A stretch of 59,610 nt of DNA from Cryobacterium luteum. GTDB taxonomy: Bacteria; Actinomycetota; Actinomycetes; Actinomycetales; Microbacteriaceae. This document shows, piece after piece, positions 42,731 to 52,456 of this stretch. The position numbers were made by a program, and so were the translations under genes. The stretch spans positions 1 through 59,610 of the forward strand of contig NZ_FOCN01000020.1 in the NCBI RefSeq assembly GCF_900110125.1. The letters are read 5' to 3'. The first letter of the stretch is position 1; each line of letters starts with the position of its first letter. The notes beneath the pieces were generated by a model, which did no database searches, was not told where the DNA came from, and saw only the letters and a list, made by a program, of their open reading frames with translations.

Positions 42731-43705
42731 TCAGACAGGCTGCACCAAATCACGCAGCACGTCCTGCAGCCCCAGCCCGAACCGGGAGTAGTCCCCCGCA
42801 CGCCAGCCGCGCATGATCGGCGCCACCCGCAACGGCCGTGCCGCCGGCAGTCCACTGCGGCGACGCTCGTGCGCGAGCTTCCCATCGATCAACGCCAAGA
42901 CCGAAGCGGATGCAGCCGGCTCGAACCCCGCCGCCCGTTGCTGCAACGCTTCGGCTCGCGCCAACAGCCGCGCGTTCCGCGCCGTGCGCGGCGCCCGAAG
43001 CCGGCCAAGTTTGCCGGAGGCGTCGAGGCTGGTCACACCGATCTGGTTGCCGCCGTGCTGGCGATAGTCGGTGAGTGGCTCCTCGAGCAGGTCGACCAGG
43101 CCGGTCACGGCAGCGACCATGGCAATCCACTCGTCGTGCACCCATGCAGCTGGGAACGGTCGTGATCGCTCAACCAGCTCGCGGCGCACCATCATCGTTG
43201 CGCCCGTCACGATGTTGCGGCGCAGGTAGGCGTCGATGGCGTGCCCGGCGTGCACGGCTGCCCGATCGGCATCTGACACACCCAATGTTTGCAGCAGGGT
43301 GAACCCGAGGGGATCCCCCGCGGCGTCGACCAGCCGTGCGTCGGCGTGCACCATCTGCAGCTCGGGCCGTCGGGTGAACTCGGCCACCATCCGCTCTACT
43401 CGCTCAGGCCACCAGATGTCGTCCTGATCGCAGAGCGCGATGAGGTCACCGGAGCAGGCCGCGAGCGCCTGCTCGAAGTTTGCCGTCACCCCGAGCGCGG
43501 TGGCGTTCCGCAGCACCACAACGTCGATGCCGCGCCAGTCAGCGATCACTCGCTCGAGCACGGCCAGGGTGTCGTCCGTCGATCCATCGTCCGACACCAC
43601 AATCTCAGCCACGGGCAGCGACTGCCCCCGAATGCTGAGCAGCTGCTCTTCGAGATAGGCGGCGCCGTTGTAGGTGCACAACGCGACGGAGACGCTCAGC
43701 GCCAT
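42731..43705 (-). CDS. GT2 glycosyltransferase (rhamnosyltransferase-like)
   Basis: The 324-residue GT-A enzyme has VSVALCTYNGAAYLEEQLLSI, VVSDDGSTDDTLAVLER, LIALCDQDDIWWPERVERM and the acceptor-side AAWVHDEWIAMVAA, features common to RfaG/WcaA-like and rhamnosyl GT2 enzymes. It lacks membrane helices. Its ATG overlaps the upstream GT2 stop by 1 bp (TAATG). It likely adds a sugar to the surface polymer repeat; donor unknown. Confidence 0.9.
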   Translation of the reverse strand: MALSVSVALCTYNGAAYLEEQLLSIRGQSLPVAEIVVSDDGSTDDTLAVLERVIADWRGIDVVVLRNATALGVTANFEQALAACSGDLIALCDQDDIWWPERVERMVAEFTRRPELQMVHADARLVDAAGDPLGFTLLQTLGVSDADRAAVHAGHAIDAYLRRNIVTGATMMVRRELVERSRPFPAAWVHDEWIAMVAAVTGLVDLLEEPLTDYRQHGGNQIGVTSLDASGKLGRLRAPRTARNARLLARAEALQQRAAGFEPAASASVLALIDGKLAHERRRSGLPAARPLRVAPIMRGWRAGDYSRFGLGLQDVLRDLVQPV

Positions 43706-44874
43706 TAGTTGCGCTTCACGCCAACAGACAGAACACCCAGGAACATGCCCGCCATGATCGTCTGCGAACCCAGCATCATCAGCAGCGCAGCCGGAATCGC
43801 TGCGCGCAGTGTGGCGCCGGCTTCGAGGGGGCCAAAGTCGTTCGCGGCCCAGCCAACAAATTGCGCAACCGCCACGCCCAGACCGATAAGAAAGAGCAGA
43901 AGGCCCACAATGGCCCCGCTCTCCAGGCTGATGCGTTTCTGCAGCCGGTCGAAGTTACGGCTGCGCGGAATTCGGAACCCCTCTTGCTGCGCATAGATCT
44001 TTGTAAGAATGGCAAATAGCACAGATTGATAGCCGACCACGGTGAGCGCCGCCAGGTAGAGCTGACTCGAGTAGGTGAATCCCACGGGTCCGACGACAAC
44101 AGGACCAAAGCTCAGCAGAATGACTCCGACGAAGCCCAACACAAAGGCGGCCGTTCCAGGAATCAGAAACAGCCAGCGCGGGCTGAAGATGAGCAGAAAA
44201 CGCAGGTGGCGCCAGCCGTCACGCCAGCTGCGCAGGTGCGGCGGCCGGCTGCGCCCGTCTTTCGCGAGTGTGGTGGGCACTTCGCTGACGCGCGAACCGC
44301 CGAGGGTCGACTTGACGACCATTTCGCTGGCGAATTCCATGCCGGTGGTCTGCAGGTGCAGGTCGAGCATCGACTGCCGGTTGAATCCGCGCAGGCCGCA
44401 GTGAAAGTCCTTGATCGGCGAGCGAAACAGCATGCGCCCGATCCACGAAAGCACCGGATTGCCAAGATATTTGTGGAGCGGGGGCATGGCGCCGGGCTCG
44501 ATGCCGCCACGAAAGCGATTGCCCATGACGAGTTCATCGCCCTCGCGCAGGCGTTCGACGAATCCGTCGAGGCTGCTGAAATCGTAGCTGTCATCGGCGT
44601 CGCCCATGATCACATAGGTACCGCGGGCGTGCTCGATGCCGCCGTTGAGAGCACTGCCGTAACCTTTCTCGGCGATGGCGACCACACGGGCGCCGAGCGA
44701 CTCGGCGATCTGCTGCGACCCATCGGTGCTGCCGTTGTCAGCAATCAATACTTCGCCAACCACACCGCTGCGCTCGAGATAGCCGAGGGCCTTGTTGACG
44801 CACACCGCCAGCGTCTCAGCTTCGTTCAGACAGGGCATAAGGATCGTCAGTTCGATCGTCGAGGTTTGCTGCAT
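43705..44874 (-). CDS. GT2 glycosyltransferase with C-terminal membrane domain
   Basis: The 389-residue protein has a dolichyl-phosphate-sugar-synthase-like domain (about 1-230: TILMPCLNEAETLAVCV, ADNGSTDGSQQIAESLGA, VIMGDADDSYDF, VMGNRF) and then four membrane helices (about 233-380). It should make a polyprenyl-phosphate sugar for membrane-side GT-C enzymes such as the DUF2142 or GT87-like proteins. It is the first gene of the operon with the GT2 and lipoprotein, divergent from the next GT2 with 61 bp between. Confidence 0.9.
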   Translation of the reverse strand: MQQTSTIELTILMPCLNEAETLAVCVNKALGYLERSGVVGEVLIADNGSTDGSQQIAESLGARVVAIAEKGYGSALNGGIEHARGTYVIMGDADDSYDFSSLDGFVERLREGDELVMGNRFRGGIEPGAMPPLHKYLGNPVLSWIGRMLFRSPIKDFHCGLRGFNRQSMLDLHLQTTGMEFASEMVVKSTLGGSRVSEVPTTLAKDGRSRPPHLRSWRDGWRHLRFLLIFSPRWLFLIPGTAAFVLGFVGVILLSFGPVVVGPVGFTYSSQLYLAALTVVGYQSVLFAILTKIYAQQEGFRIPRSRNFDRLQKRISLESGAIVGLLLFLIGLGVAVAQFVGWAANDFGPLEAGATLRAAIPAALLMMLGSQTIMAGMFLGVLSVGVKRN

Positions 44875-44935
44875 GTGAGTGTGGGTCCTGTCTATGTTCT
44901 TCGGTGCGCCCCCAATCGTACAGACTTAGTGCACT

Positions 44936-45808
44936 ATGAACATTGGCCTCGTCATCACCACGCTCGGCCGAGAGCAGGAATTGCGGCGACTTCTTCGCTC
45001 GCTGGAAGGCCAGCTCACGACTACGGACGTGATCGTGATCGTCGCGCAGCGCAACCTCGAAGCAGTTCGAAAACTCGCCAGAGAGTTCACCGCCCTCACC
45101 TGCGAGATTGTCGTCACAACGTCACCGATGGGCGCATCACGAGGGCGAAACGCGGGTGTCGAGGCGCTCCCGGCTGGTGTCGACTACCTCCTGCACTTTC
45201 CCAATGACACGACCTGGTTTCCCCCCGGCACCATCGCTGGCATTCGTTCCACGCCGAGCACCGCTAGCGCAGGCGCACTCACCGTCACCGATGAAAACGG
45301 CCCGAAATTTCAGCTGCCGGCCCCCGGTACTCCGCTTGACCGTTGGAACGTTTGGACCGTCATCGAAATGGGCCTCGTCATTCGCCGCAGCGTGTTTACA
45401 ATGATTGGCGGGTTCGCGGAGTCGATCGGCACCGGGGCCTCCACACCGTGGCAGTCCGGCGAGGCCACCGATCTTCTGCTGCGCCTGATCAGGTCTGGCC
45501 AGGCTGATTCGTTTGTGTGGTTGCCCGCAGAGACGTCAATCGGCGGCATTTCCGACCCGCACGGACTCTCCAACGTCGAGCGCCGACGCAAGCTGCGCAC
45601 CTATGCCCGTGGTTTCGGCCGCCTACTCACCAACTGGAAGTACCCGCTCTATTGGCGTGCCGCAGCCCTCGCTGGCGGTCTGCTCTTCGGTGTGCGATAT
45701 CGCTCTTCTTTTCAAGCGGCGGATGGCTGGTGGGTCTTTGTGGGTCGTTTCGAGGGCCTCACGGGTCATTGCTTCGGCACCACGCTGTCGACAGCGGTCG
45801 ATCGATGA
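44936..45808 (+). CDS. GT2-like glycosyltransferase
   Basis: The 290-residue protein starts with NIGLVITTLGREQELRRLLRSL and has GASRGRNAGVEAL and DYLLHFPNDTTWFPP as the metal-site region, with a late RRSVFTMIGGFAESIG typical of GT2 enzymes. The usual DxD is replaced by PNDTT, so the metal site is atypical but not absent. It opens a four-gene rightward run (this gene, the flippase, a GT4) and its stop overlaps the flippase ATG by 4 bp. Confidence 0.8.
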   Translation: MNIGLVITTLGREQELRRLLRSLEGQLTTTDVIVIVAQRNLEAVRKLAREFTALTCEIVVTTSPMGASRGRNAGVEALPAGVDYLLHFPNDTTWFPPGTIAGIRSTPSTASAGALTVTDENGPKFQLPAPGTPLDRWNVWTVIEMGLVIRRSVFTMIGGFAESIGTGASTPWQSGEATDLLLRLIRSGQADSFVWLPAETSIGGISDPHGLSNVERRRKLRTYARGFGRLLTNWKYPLYWRAAALAGGLLFGVRYRSSFQAADGWWVFVGRFEGLTGHCFGTTLSTAVDR

Positions 45809-46947
45809 GTCTCGCTCTGCCCCCGCAAATGCGCTTGCGCGGTGCAGCGATGTCGCTGATCACACTGCTCGGCGGTGTGTCGTTGGCTGTGATTCCCGCC
45901 GCTACTGTGGCGATTTCAGCTCGTCAGTTCACCCTCGCTGAGCAGGGTGCCATTGCTGTCGCAGTGATGCTCGCCACGTTCGTTGGCCAAGTCACTTTCG
46001 CGGTAGTCGTTGAATCCCGGTTGAGTTCGGCAGCGACGGCTCGACGGGTGACCTTCCCCCTCTGGCTGGCCGCGCTTTCGGTCTTGACGGCCGTCATGGT
46101 GGGGTTCAACTCGACCAACGCCATCGCGCTGTGTGTCGCCCTACCCATTCTGCTGGCCTCGCTTGAGGTAGGTCGTGGGGTGTCCGTTGCTGAACGTCTG
46201 GATACTCGCGAAGTCTGGGCATCCGTGCTCGTCGGGTCGGGGGCCCTCGCTGGAGTACTGGTGGCCTTCACCGCTCAGACCTGGGGAATGATTCCCTTGG
46301 TCGCTGGCATCGCGCTCGCCACCTGTGTGCGGTCGCTGCCGGTGTCCCACCAGCCCAGTCGCCCCGACCCGGCAGTGATGGGATGGGTGGTCGCAGACAC
46401 CTCCATCACCGGCGTCATCTACCCGCTGCTGAACGTGATGATTCTCGCCTTCATCGGTCCGGCCCAGGCCATTATCTTCACCGCCCTCTCAACGGTGTCG
46501 GGGTTGCTGGCCATTCCGCTCAACTTTTTGCGACTTCGGCTGCTGAAGGAGCACTCCAGACTCGATATCGGGGTGACCGGGCTCGCCTTGCTGGGGGCAA
46601 TCGTTGCACTCGGCATTCTCGAAGCGACCGGCGCCTTCGGTTTCATCTTCGGTTCCGCCTGGTCGCTCAGCGACACGGCCCTGCCGCTCGCCGTTGCCTG
46701 CGCCTGGCGAGCCACATCGATTCTCACCACAATCCCATTTGCTGCCCTGCGACGAATGGGGGCGGTTCGCCTGCTGACCGGGCTGCGCGCTATCGTCGCC
46801 GCCGTCACCTTTGCCCTCGCCGGGCTGGGTCTCGTCACGCAAAACATCGTCTGGGTATTTGCGGGAATGCTTGTGGCCGAACTCATCTCCGCGGTGATCT
46901 ACGAGGCTGCCCGACGTTCCCGAACCGCTCGCGCAAGCAAGGACTGA
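45805..46947 (+). CDS. Polysaccharide flippase-like membrane protein
   Basis: The 380-residue product has about ten to twelve membrane helices and a distribution of short loops resembling Wzx/MATE-type oligosaccharide flippases. Its position between GT genes supports transport of polyprenyl-linked repeat units across the membrane. No diagnostic motif beyond hydropathy is visible, so the call rests on topology and context. It is ATGA-coupled to the GT2 gene before it and 4 bp from the GT4 gene after it. Confidence 0.7.
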   Translation: MSLALPPQMRLRGAAMSLITLLGGVSLAVIPAATVAISARQFTLAEQGAIAVAVMLATFVGQVTFAVVVESRLSSAATARRVTFPLWLAALSVLTAVMVGFNSTNAIALCVALPILLASLEVGRGVSVAERLDTREVWASVLVGSGALAGVLVAFTAQTWGMIPLVAGIALATCVRSLPVSHQPSRPDPAVMGWVVADTSITGVIYPLLNVMILAFIGPAQAIIFTALSTVSGLLAIPLNFLRLRLLKEHSRLDIGVTGLALLGAIVALGILEATGAFGFIFGSAWSLSDTALPLAVACAWRATSILTTIPFAALRRMGAVRLLTGLRAIVAAVTFALAGLGLVTQNIVWVFAGMLVAELISAVIYEAARRSRTARASKD

Positions 46948-46951
46948 CTCG

Positions 46952-48052
46952 ATGCCGCTCCCGCTCATAATGGTCGACCTGTTGTTCTTCACCGGCAAGA
47001 AGGGCGGCATGGAATCGTATGTGCGCGAGGTGTACAGCCGAATGCCTCGCGAGAACGACGAGGTGCGGTTCATCGCCCTCGCGTCAAGTGAACTCGCTGC
47101 CGGCGACACCTCCTGGTTTCCCGGCGACGTGATCGATTCCGGTATCAGCGGCGAGAACAGGGTGGCGTGGGCGCGTGGTGAATTGTTTAGTGTCGCCGGG
47201 TTCGCACGCCGCCGTCGCGCCACGCTCATCCACTGTCCGGCCAACCTCGGTCCGCTCATTTCACGGGTTCCGGTCGTCATGACCATCCACGACCTGCTGC
47301 CCTTTCGGCATCCGGAATATGTTCCCGGCGCCTACTCTGTGATCCTTCGCACGCTCATTCGCCTCGGTGCGCGCACAGCCCGCCGTATTCTCACAGTGAG
47401 CGCCGCCTCCCGCACCGACATTCGACGCTTCCTTCACATCAGGCGCACCCCAGTCGACGTAATCCCCCTGGCGGGCGAAATGCGTGACGCGAGAATCGGT
47501 TCGACCACTGTTCGCCGAACCGACCAATTGCTGGCCGTTGGTAACCGGATGCCGCACAAAAACTTCTCGACACTGCTGACAGCGCTCGCGATCCTGCCTG
47601 AAACGACGCGACCACACCTGGTGATTACCGGCAGCCACGGCGACGACCCGCTTACCCCGCTCGTGAGTGAACTCGGACTTCAGAAGTGGGTGTCGTTGCG
47701 TGGCTGGCTCACGCCCGCGGAACTCGACGCGCTCTATGCCGAATCAACCCTGTTCGTGTTTCCGACCTTCTTCGAGGGCTTTGGGCTGCCGGTTCTCGAA
47801 GCAATGGCGCACGGCTGCCCCGTGCTCTGTTCAGATATTCCGGTGCTGCGCGAGGTCGCCGGCGATGCGGCCGGGTATGTCGACCCTCATAACGCCGCGC
47901 GGCTCGCCGACGGTATCGGCGAGCTCTTGTCATCGCCCACCAAGTTGGCGCGTCTTGCGACGACTGGGCTCGCTCGGGCCGCAGAGTTCACCTGGGACCG
48001 CACCGCGCAGCAGACGCTCGAATCGTTTCAGCTGGTCCTGGCAGAACGATAG
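46952..48052 (+). CDS. GT4 glycosyltransferase
   Basis: The 366-residue GT-B enzyme has MVDLLFFTGKKGGMESYVREV, VVMTIHDLLPFRHPE, LAVGNRMPHKNFSTLLTAL and the donor-binding STLFVFPTFFEGFGLPVLEAMAHGCPV. It resembles mannosyl- and other hexosyltransferases of surface-polymer loci. Its last 25 bases overlap the end of the convergent GT4 gene. Confidence 0.92.
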   Translation: MPLPLIMVDLLFFTGKKGGMESYVREVYSRMPRENDEVRFIALASSELAAGDTSWFPGDVIDSGISGENRVAWARGELFSVAGFARRRRATLIHCPANLGPLISRVPVVMTIHDLLPFRHPEYVPGAYSVILRTLIRLGARTARRILTVSAASRTDIRRFLHIRRTPVDVIPLAGEMRDARIGSTTVRRTDQLLAVGNRMPHKNFSTLLTALAILPETTRPHLVITGSHGDDPLTPLVSELGLQKWVSLRGWLTPAELDALYAESTLFVFPTFFEGFGLPVLEAMAHGCPVLCSDIPVLREVAGDAAGYVDPHNAARLADGIGELLSSPTKLARLATTGLARAAEFTWDRTAQQTLESFQLVLAER

Positions 48053-49188
48053 GCCTGCAAGATCTGGTCGATGGATCGACTGAGACCACCAGCCGTGCGT
48101 TCCTGCTCGAACCAAGCCTGCGTGGAACGTCGCAACGGCTCACCGGCGGTCACCACCTTCACCATGGCCTCGGCGAGGTCGCGAGGTCGCACCGACGATG
48201 CGACGAAGCCGTTGACCCCATTGTGAACCAGCTCGGCCGCCGCATTGTCGGGGCCGGCCACCACCACGCTCGGCGTAGCTACCGCAGCCGCCTCGGCGAC
48301 AACCAGCCCAAACCCCTCACGGCGCGACGGGTTGACCAGTGCCCGGGCCCCGGCCAGCAGGGTGTGCAGTTCGTCATCGCTGACCCGACCGGCGAGAGTG
48401 ACGACGTCGTCGAGACCCAGCTCGGTGCTACGCGCGGCCACGGCGACCGTTTCGGGCCCGGACCCCACGATCACCAGGCGTAGGTTGTGAATGTGTGTGC
48501 GCGCCTCCCGCAGGGCTGGCAGCAGGTCGATGAGTTGCTTGTCGGCGATGTGCCGGCCGACGAAAATCAGGTACGGTTCTTCGCCGCGTTTGGTCGTCAC
48601 ATCGGGAGCGGCACCGACGAGGTCGATCAGCCCCAACGTGACCGGAGCTGCTCCCCGGCGATAGCCCCGAATGCGCGAGCCGGTGAAGTGACTGTTTACG
48701 GTGTGCAGGTTGCCGAGGCGAATGGCGACAAACTGAAGCAGCGAGGCGACGGTGCCCATCAGCGCGCCCGAATACGCGCGCCACTGGCGCCAGCCCCACA
48801 CCTCGAGCCAGTCACTGACCACGAAGGTTTTGCTTCCGGCCAATGCCAGTTGAACTGCGAAGACGTTGAGCACGGGCAGCGCGCTGACGATGACCACGTC
48901 ATAGTTAGCGCGCTGCGCTCGAAAGTGGCGAAAAAGCGCCAATGCAAACTTCACGGCGCTCACGGGCGTGCGCGTGCCCTCGCTGTTGTAGATCGCCCCG
49001 TGCCACACCGGTACGACCGAAAAGCGCGCTTCGGGAGCTGGGCCATCCCACTGGCTGCGCGTTACATAGTCAACCGGGCTTCCCCGTTCGGTGAGCAACT
49101 CGGCGATGCGCCGATACACCCGCTCGCCGCCGCCCGAGTTGATTGGAAAGAAGCAGTCGTAGGCGATCGCGACCCGTGGTTCAGCCAC
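48028..49188 (-). CDS. GT4 glycosyltransferase
   Basis: The 386-residue enzyme has VAIAYDCFFPINSGGGERVYRRI, a GT-B middle with LIFVGRHIADKQLIDLLPAL, and ARALVNPSRREGFGLVVAEAAAVATPSVVVAGPDNAAAELV as the C-terminal donor region. It belongs with the leftward genes and overlaps DUF2142 by 8 bp. The sugar is unknown. Confidence 0.92.
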   Translation of the reverse strand: MAEPRVAIAYDCFFPINSGGGERVYRRIAELLTERGSPVDYVTRSQWDGPAPEARFSVVPVWHGAIYNSEGTRTPVSAVKFALALFRHFRAQRANYDVVIVSALPVLNVFAVQLALAGSKTFVVSDWLEVWGWRQWRAYSGALMGTVASLLQFVAIRLGNLHTVNSHFTGSRIRGYRRGAAPVTLGLIDLVGAAPDVTTKRGEEPYLIFVGRHIADKQLIDLLPALREARTHIHNLRLVIVGSGPETVAVAARSTELGLDDVVTLAGRVSDDELHTLLAGARALVNPSRREGFGLVVAEAAAVATPSVVVAGPDNAAAELVHNGVNGFVASSVRPRDLAEAMVKVVTAGEPLRRSTQAWFEQERTAGGLSRSIDQILQAYRSARTS

Positions 49189-50803
49189 GAAGAACGCGCT
49201 CGGGTGATGAATCTGCCGCTGTACCGCTCACAGTCGAGTCACCGGCATCGTCGAGTCGGGCCGCGCGGCCGGCCAGCCACCCCGTCCAGACAACGAAGAC
49301 AATTGAGACCAGAGCATAGAGCGCGACCAAAGTGGGCCAGCCGAGCGGCGGCTGCCAGGCCGGGTTCTTCCACATCTCACTGATCGGCGCAGCACTGCCA
49401 ACTACGTAACGCCACATCACAGCGACGAAGGCCAGCAGCCCATACGACGCGATCATTGCTGCGCCAATCCAGGTGAGTCGTGTCGACAGGAACGCAGCGC
49501 GATCCCCGTCTTTGGCGCACAGCACCCACGCGGCCAGAATTGTTATGCCGAGATAAAGGAAGAGACCATATCGCCCCTGCCAGATAATTCCCGTTTGGCT
49601 CACGCTGTAGCCCTGCACCAACGCCGGTACAAAGATCGCCGCGGCCACCATCACAGCGACGGTGATCAAACCGCGTCGCCTCGAAGCGGTGAATGCCAGA
49701 ATAATGAGCGTGCCCAGCGGGATGACAAACAACCAATACGCGGTTGTCGGGAGTGGGGCATCAAACCAGCCAAAGTAGCCAATGGCCTGCTGAATGAACC
49801 CCGGGGTAGTGCGCAGCACGTGAACAAAGCCCTGCATGAATGAGGCGCCGACGAGCGGTGCGTCCGACTTGTCGGCTTGGCTTGAAAGACTGCCGCCGCT
49901 CAAAGTCCACACGATCGAGAAGATGCCTCCGGCAGCGACAAACCCGAGCGGTATATACGCGCGCCCGGTTGTGAACAGCGCCTTGACCGGCTTCCAGCCG
50001 GTCGCGATGAAACAGATGCCAACAACGACAATCAGCCAGAGAGGTCCCGTTGCTCGAGCTGTCGCGAGCGTAACGGAGGCGATGGCCACAATCATCCAGA
50101 GATACCAGCGCGGAAGCACCCACACATCTCCAACCATTTTTCGCGAGTCGAATTGTTCGAGAAGACGAGGGAGGGCCGTCCAGAGTGCAACCGCTGAAGC
50201 AATTTCGATGCCATTGGGGTTCACTGAGCCGAAGAAATAGACGACCATTGGGGCCGCCACAAACGCCAGGCCCAACGGCATCCAGCGCGACCTGCGCACA
50301 GACATTGCGGCTTGAAAACCCCACGCAACGAACACAGCGGCTAACAAGCCACTCACAATGCGCATCCCGTAGATGCCGGCTGCCCCGTCAAGAATCAGGC
50401 TCGGCCAGCCGACCGCGTAGTAGTACAGCGGGTTGTAGGCGCCCACCCAAGTATTGAACCAATCTGTTCCGCTGGCATCACCAAGTTCAACGCCACAGTT
50501 CGCAGGCTGATTCGGGTGATAGGCGAAACAGAGGATGTGAGGCGCGTACGAATACCCCTCAGGGAGGTCGACGACCGTGTGTTTGACACCCGGAACGTGG
50601 TAACCGATTACTTGCCCATTAACCTGGGCGATGGCTTTTGTGGCGTGCGCATTCTCGTCCGGCACGGAAAAAATCGGGCTGGCGAGTGACCACAAAGTAG
50701 AGAGTGCAGCCAGAGTAAAAAAAGCGAACCAGAAAATGGAGCGGGACGAGTTTGCGGTTCGCCGACCCCCGGCCTGATGAGCCTGCAAAGAAGTTCGTGA
50801 CAC
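49181..50803 (-). CDS. DUF2142-family polytopic membrane protein
   Basis: The 540-residue product has a cytoplasmic N-terminus and about ten to eleven helices, with FSVPDENAHATKAIAQVNGQVIG after the first helix and NTWVGAYNPLYYYAVGWPSLI, hallmarks of DUF2142 proteins. These look like GT-C enzymes that use polyprenyl-phosphate sugars. GTG at 50803 is chosen since the extra 47 residues to 50944 show no conserved pattern and would overlap the divergent gene. It lies beside GT2, DUF2304 and GtrA genes, a typical set. Confidence 0.85.
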   Translation of the reverse strand: MSRTSLQAHQAGGRRTANSSRSIFWFAFFTLAALSTLWSLASPIFSVPDENAHATKAIAQVNGQVIGYHVPGVKHTVVDLPEGYSYAPHILCFAYHPNQPANCGVELGDASGTDWFNTWVGAYNPLYYYAVGWPSLILDGAAGIYGMRIVSGLLAAVFVAWGFQAAMSVRRSRWMPLGLAFVAAPMVVYFFGSVNPNGIEIASAVALWTALPRLLEQFDSRKMVGDVWVLPRWYLWMIVAIASVTLATARATGPLWLIVVVGICFIATGWKPVKALFTTGRAYIPLGFVAAGGIFSIVWTLSGGSLSSQADKSDAPLVGASFMQGFVHVLRTTPGFIQQAIGYFGWFDAPLPTTAYWLFVIPLGTLIILAFTASRRRGLITVAVMVAAAIFVPALVQGYSVSQTGIIWQGRYGLFLYLGITILAAWVLCAKDGDRAAFLSTRLTWIGAAMIASYGLLAFVAVMWRYVVGSAAPISEMWKNPAWQPPLGWPTLVALYALVSIVFVVWTGWLAGRAARLDDAGDSTVSGTAADSSPERVLRG

Positions 50804-50934
50804 AGTTTCGTCGCTCCAGACACGTCGCCAGGACGAGCGCCCAGTCCCCTTTAGAATACCGGCGAACACGTTGTCGCAGGGGTGGCCCACGAGCGCTGCG
50901 CCGCGGGTCGCTCCTACTTTAGTAAGATCGGGGC

Positions 50935-51654
50935 ATGCCGTCACGTGGAACGACCCTTATTGTGATGCCCGCTTATAACGAAGAAGAGGCGATCGGGGCT
51001 GTAATTCACGAGGTATTTGCAGCTCTTCCTGGGGTCGCATGTCTCGTGGTAAGCGACGGCTCGACCGACCGCACGGCAATCGTCGCAGCGGCTTCCGGCG
51101 CGACGGTGCTCACGCTTCCGTTCAACCTGGGCGTCGGCGGCGCCATGCGTCTCGGCTTCAAGTACGCCGTGGACAACGGTTTCGAGAACGTGGTCCAACT
51201 TGATTCCGATGGACAACATGATCCCAGTTGTGTGCCGAGCCTTCTCGCCCAGTTGGATGCCGCCGATATTGTGATCGGCGCACGTTTCGCCGGAAGCGGT
51301 GACTATACCGTCAGTGGGCCACGCAAATGGGCGATGAAGTTTCTGTCCACCGCCATCAGCAGCATCGCAAAGACTCCACTGACAGACGTGACGTCTGGGT
51401 TCAAAGCCGCCGGCCCTAGGGCCGTGCGCCTATTCGCTGTTCACTACCCGGCCGAATACCTCGGCGATACCATTGAGTCTCTAGTTCTCGCCTCCCGCGC
51501 GGGGTATTCGGTCGTTCAGGTACCCGTGGCTATGCGTCCCCGCGCTGGCGGGGTCCCGTCCCACAACCCAATCAAGTCCGCGATTTACCTTGGTCGCGCC
51601 GCAATGGCTCTAGTGATCGCCCTGTGGCGGACACCCATTACCCCACAAGGCTAG
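50935..51654 (+). CDS. GT2 polyprenyl-phosphate sugar synthase-like protein
   Basis: The 239-residue GT-A enzyme shows TLIVMPAYNEEEAIGAVIHEV, VVSDGSTDRTAIVAAASGA, LPFNLGVGGAMRLGFKYA and VVQLDSDGQHDPS (acidic metal site). It should attach a sugar to polyprenyl phosphate. It opens the trio with DUF2304 and GtrA, a known set for making and moving lipid-linked sugars. It is divergent from DUF2142. Confidence 0.92.
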   Translation: MPSRGTTLIVMPAYNEEEAIGAVIHEVFAALPGVACLVVSDGSTDRTAIVAAASGATVLTLPFNLGVGGAMRLGFKYAVDNGFENVVQLDSDGQHDPSCVPSLLAQLDAADIVIGARFAGSGDYTVSGPRKWAMKFLSTAISSIAKTPLTDVTSGFKAAGPRAVRLFAVHYPAEYLGDTIESLVLASRAGYSVVQVPVAMRPRAGGVPSHNPIKSAIYLGRAAMALVIALWRTPITPQG

Positions 51655-51665
51655 AGAGAACCCCG

Positions 51666-52040
51666 ATGAATCCTGTCTCCTATGCCTTTGCGATCGCTGC
51701 GGCCCTTATTGCTCTTCTTGCCGTCATTGAGATGCTCCGTCGACAACGCTTTCGCGAACGGCACGCCTTCTGGTGGTTGCTGGCGGCAATCGTCTCGCTG
51801 GTCGTGAGTATCTTCCCGGGAACCTTGGAGTGGACAGCCACACTGGTCGGCGTCGAGGTGCCGAGCAACCTCGCGTTCTTCGCGAGTATCGTAATACTGT
51901 TTTTCGTGTCCGTCCAGCACAGCTCGGAGCTGACCACATTGGAGGAAAAGACCCGCGTCCTGGCAGAACACACCGCGATGGTCGAAGAGAGACTTGCAAC
52001 GCTGGAAGCCCAGCTCAGCGGCAGACCAAATCGTTCATGA
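51666..52040 (+). CDS. DUF2304 family protein
   Basis: The 124-residue protein has three hydrophobic segments (YAFAIAAALIALLAVIEML, WWLLAAIVSLVVSIF and LAFFASIVILFFVSV) and a C-terminal coiled-coil-like stretch (ELTTLEEKTRVLAEHTAMVEERLATLEAQL). DUF2304 members sit beside GT2/GtrA genes, as here. The coil may tether the transferase to the membrane. Its stop overlaps the GtrA ATG by 4 bp. Confidence 0.9.
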   Translation: MNPVSYAFAIAAALIALLAVIEMLRRQRFRERHAFWWLLAAIVSLVVSIFPGTLEWTATLVGVEVPSNLAFFASIVILFFVSVQHSSELTTLEEKTRVLAEHTAMVEERLATLEAQLSGRPNRS

Positions 52041-52456
52041 CTCGACTACGATCCAGAATTCGCAGAATAGCCGACCATAGCGGATCTCGTTACCTCTTTA
52101 TCGGTGGAATCAGCTTCTTGATTGATATCGGCCTTCTTGCACTATTCCACGAGGCCCTAGCCTGGCCGCTCTGGTTGGCCACAGCGACGGCATTTTTGGC
52201 AAGCTTCGTTTTCAACTATTGCCTGCAGCGCGCCTTCTCTTTTGGGTCCCAAGGCGCACACGGCAACACCCTCGCAAAATATGTGACGCTCTTGGCGTTC
52301 AACACACTCGCAACGATCGGCATCGTCGCCCTCCTCGATCTGACGGATTTCGGCTGGGGCACAGGTAAAATCGTGGCGACGGTCGTGACCACGGCGTGGA
52401 ACTATGCCGCCTACCGATACTGGGTCTTCGCCCCAGCTCGCCCCAGCCGGAATTAG
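52037..52456 (+). CDS. GtrA-family membrane protein
   Basis: The 139-residue product has four helices with RYLFIGGISFLIDIGLLALF and the conserved FLASFVFNYCLQRAFSF and TTAWNYAAYRYWVF. GtrA proteins are thought to flip polyprenyl-phosphate sugars. The upstream overlap and GT2/DUF2304 context support the call. It meets the convergent GT gene with no spacer. Confidence 0.92.
   Translation: MTRLRSRIRRIADHSGSRYLFIGGISFLIDIGLLALFHEALAWPLWLATATAFLASFVFNYCLQRAFSFGSQGAHGNTLAKYVTLLAFNTLATIGIVALLDLTDFGWGTGKIVATVVTTAWNYAAYRYWVFAPARPSRN

Noticed and set aside
44026..45207. 393-residue plus-strand frame across the GT2 gene at 43705-44874
   Set aside because: It is mostly antisense to that gene and overlaps the start of the next GT2 in another frame.
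49181..50944. 587-residue start for the DUF2142 gene at 50944
   Set aside because: The first 47 residues have no membrane or conserved feature and would overlap the divergent GT2 start; GTG at 50803 fits better.
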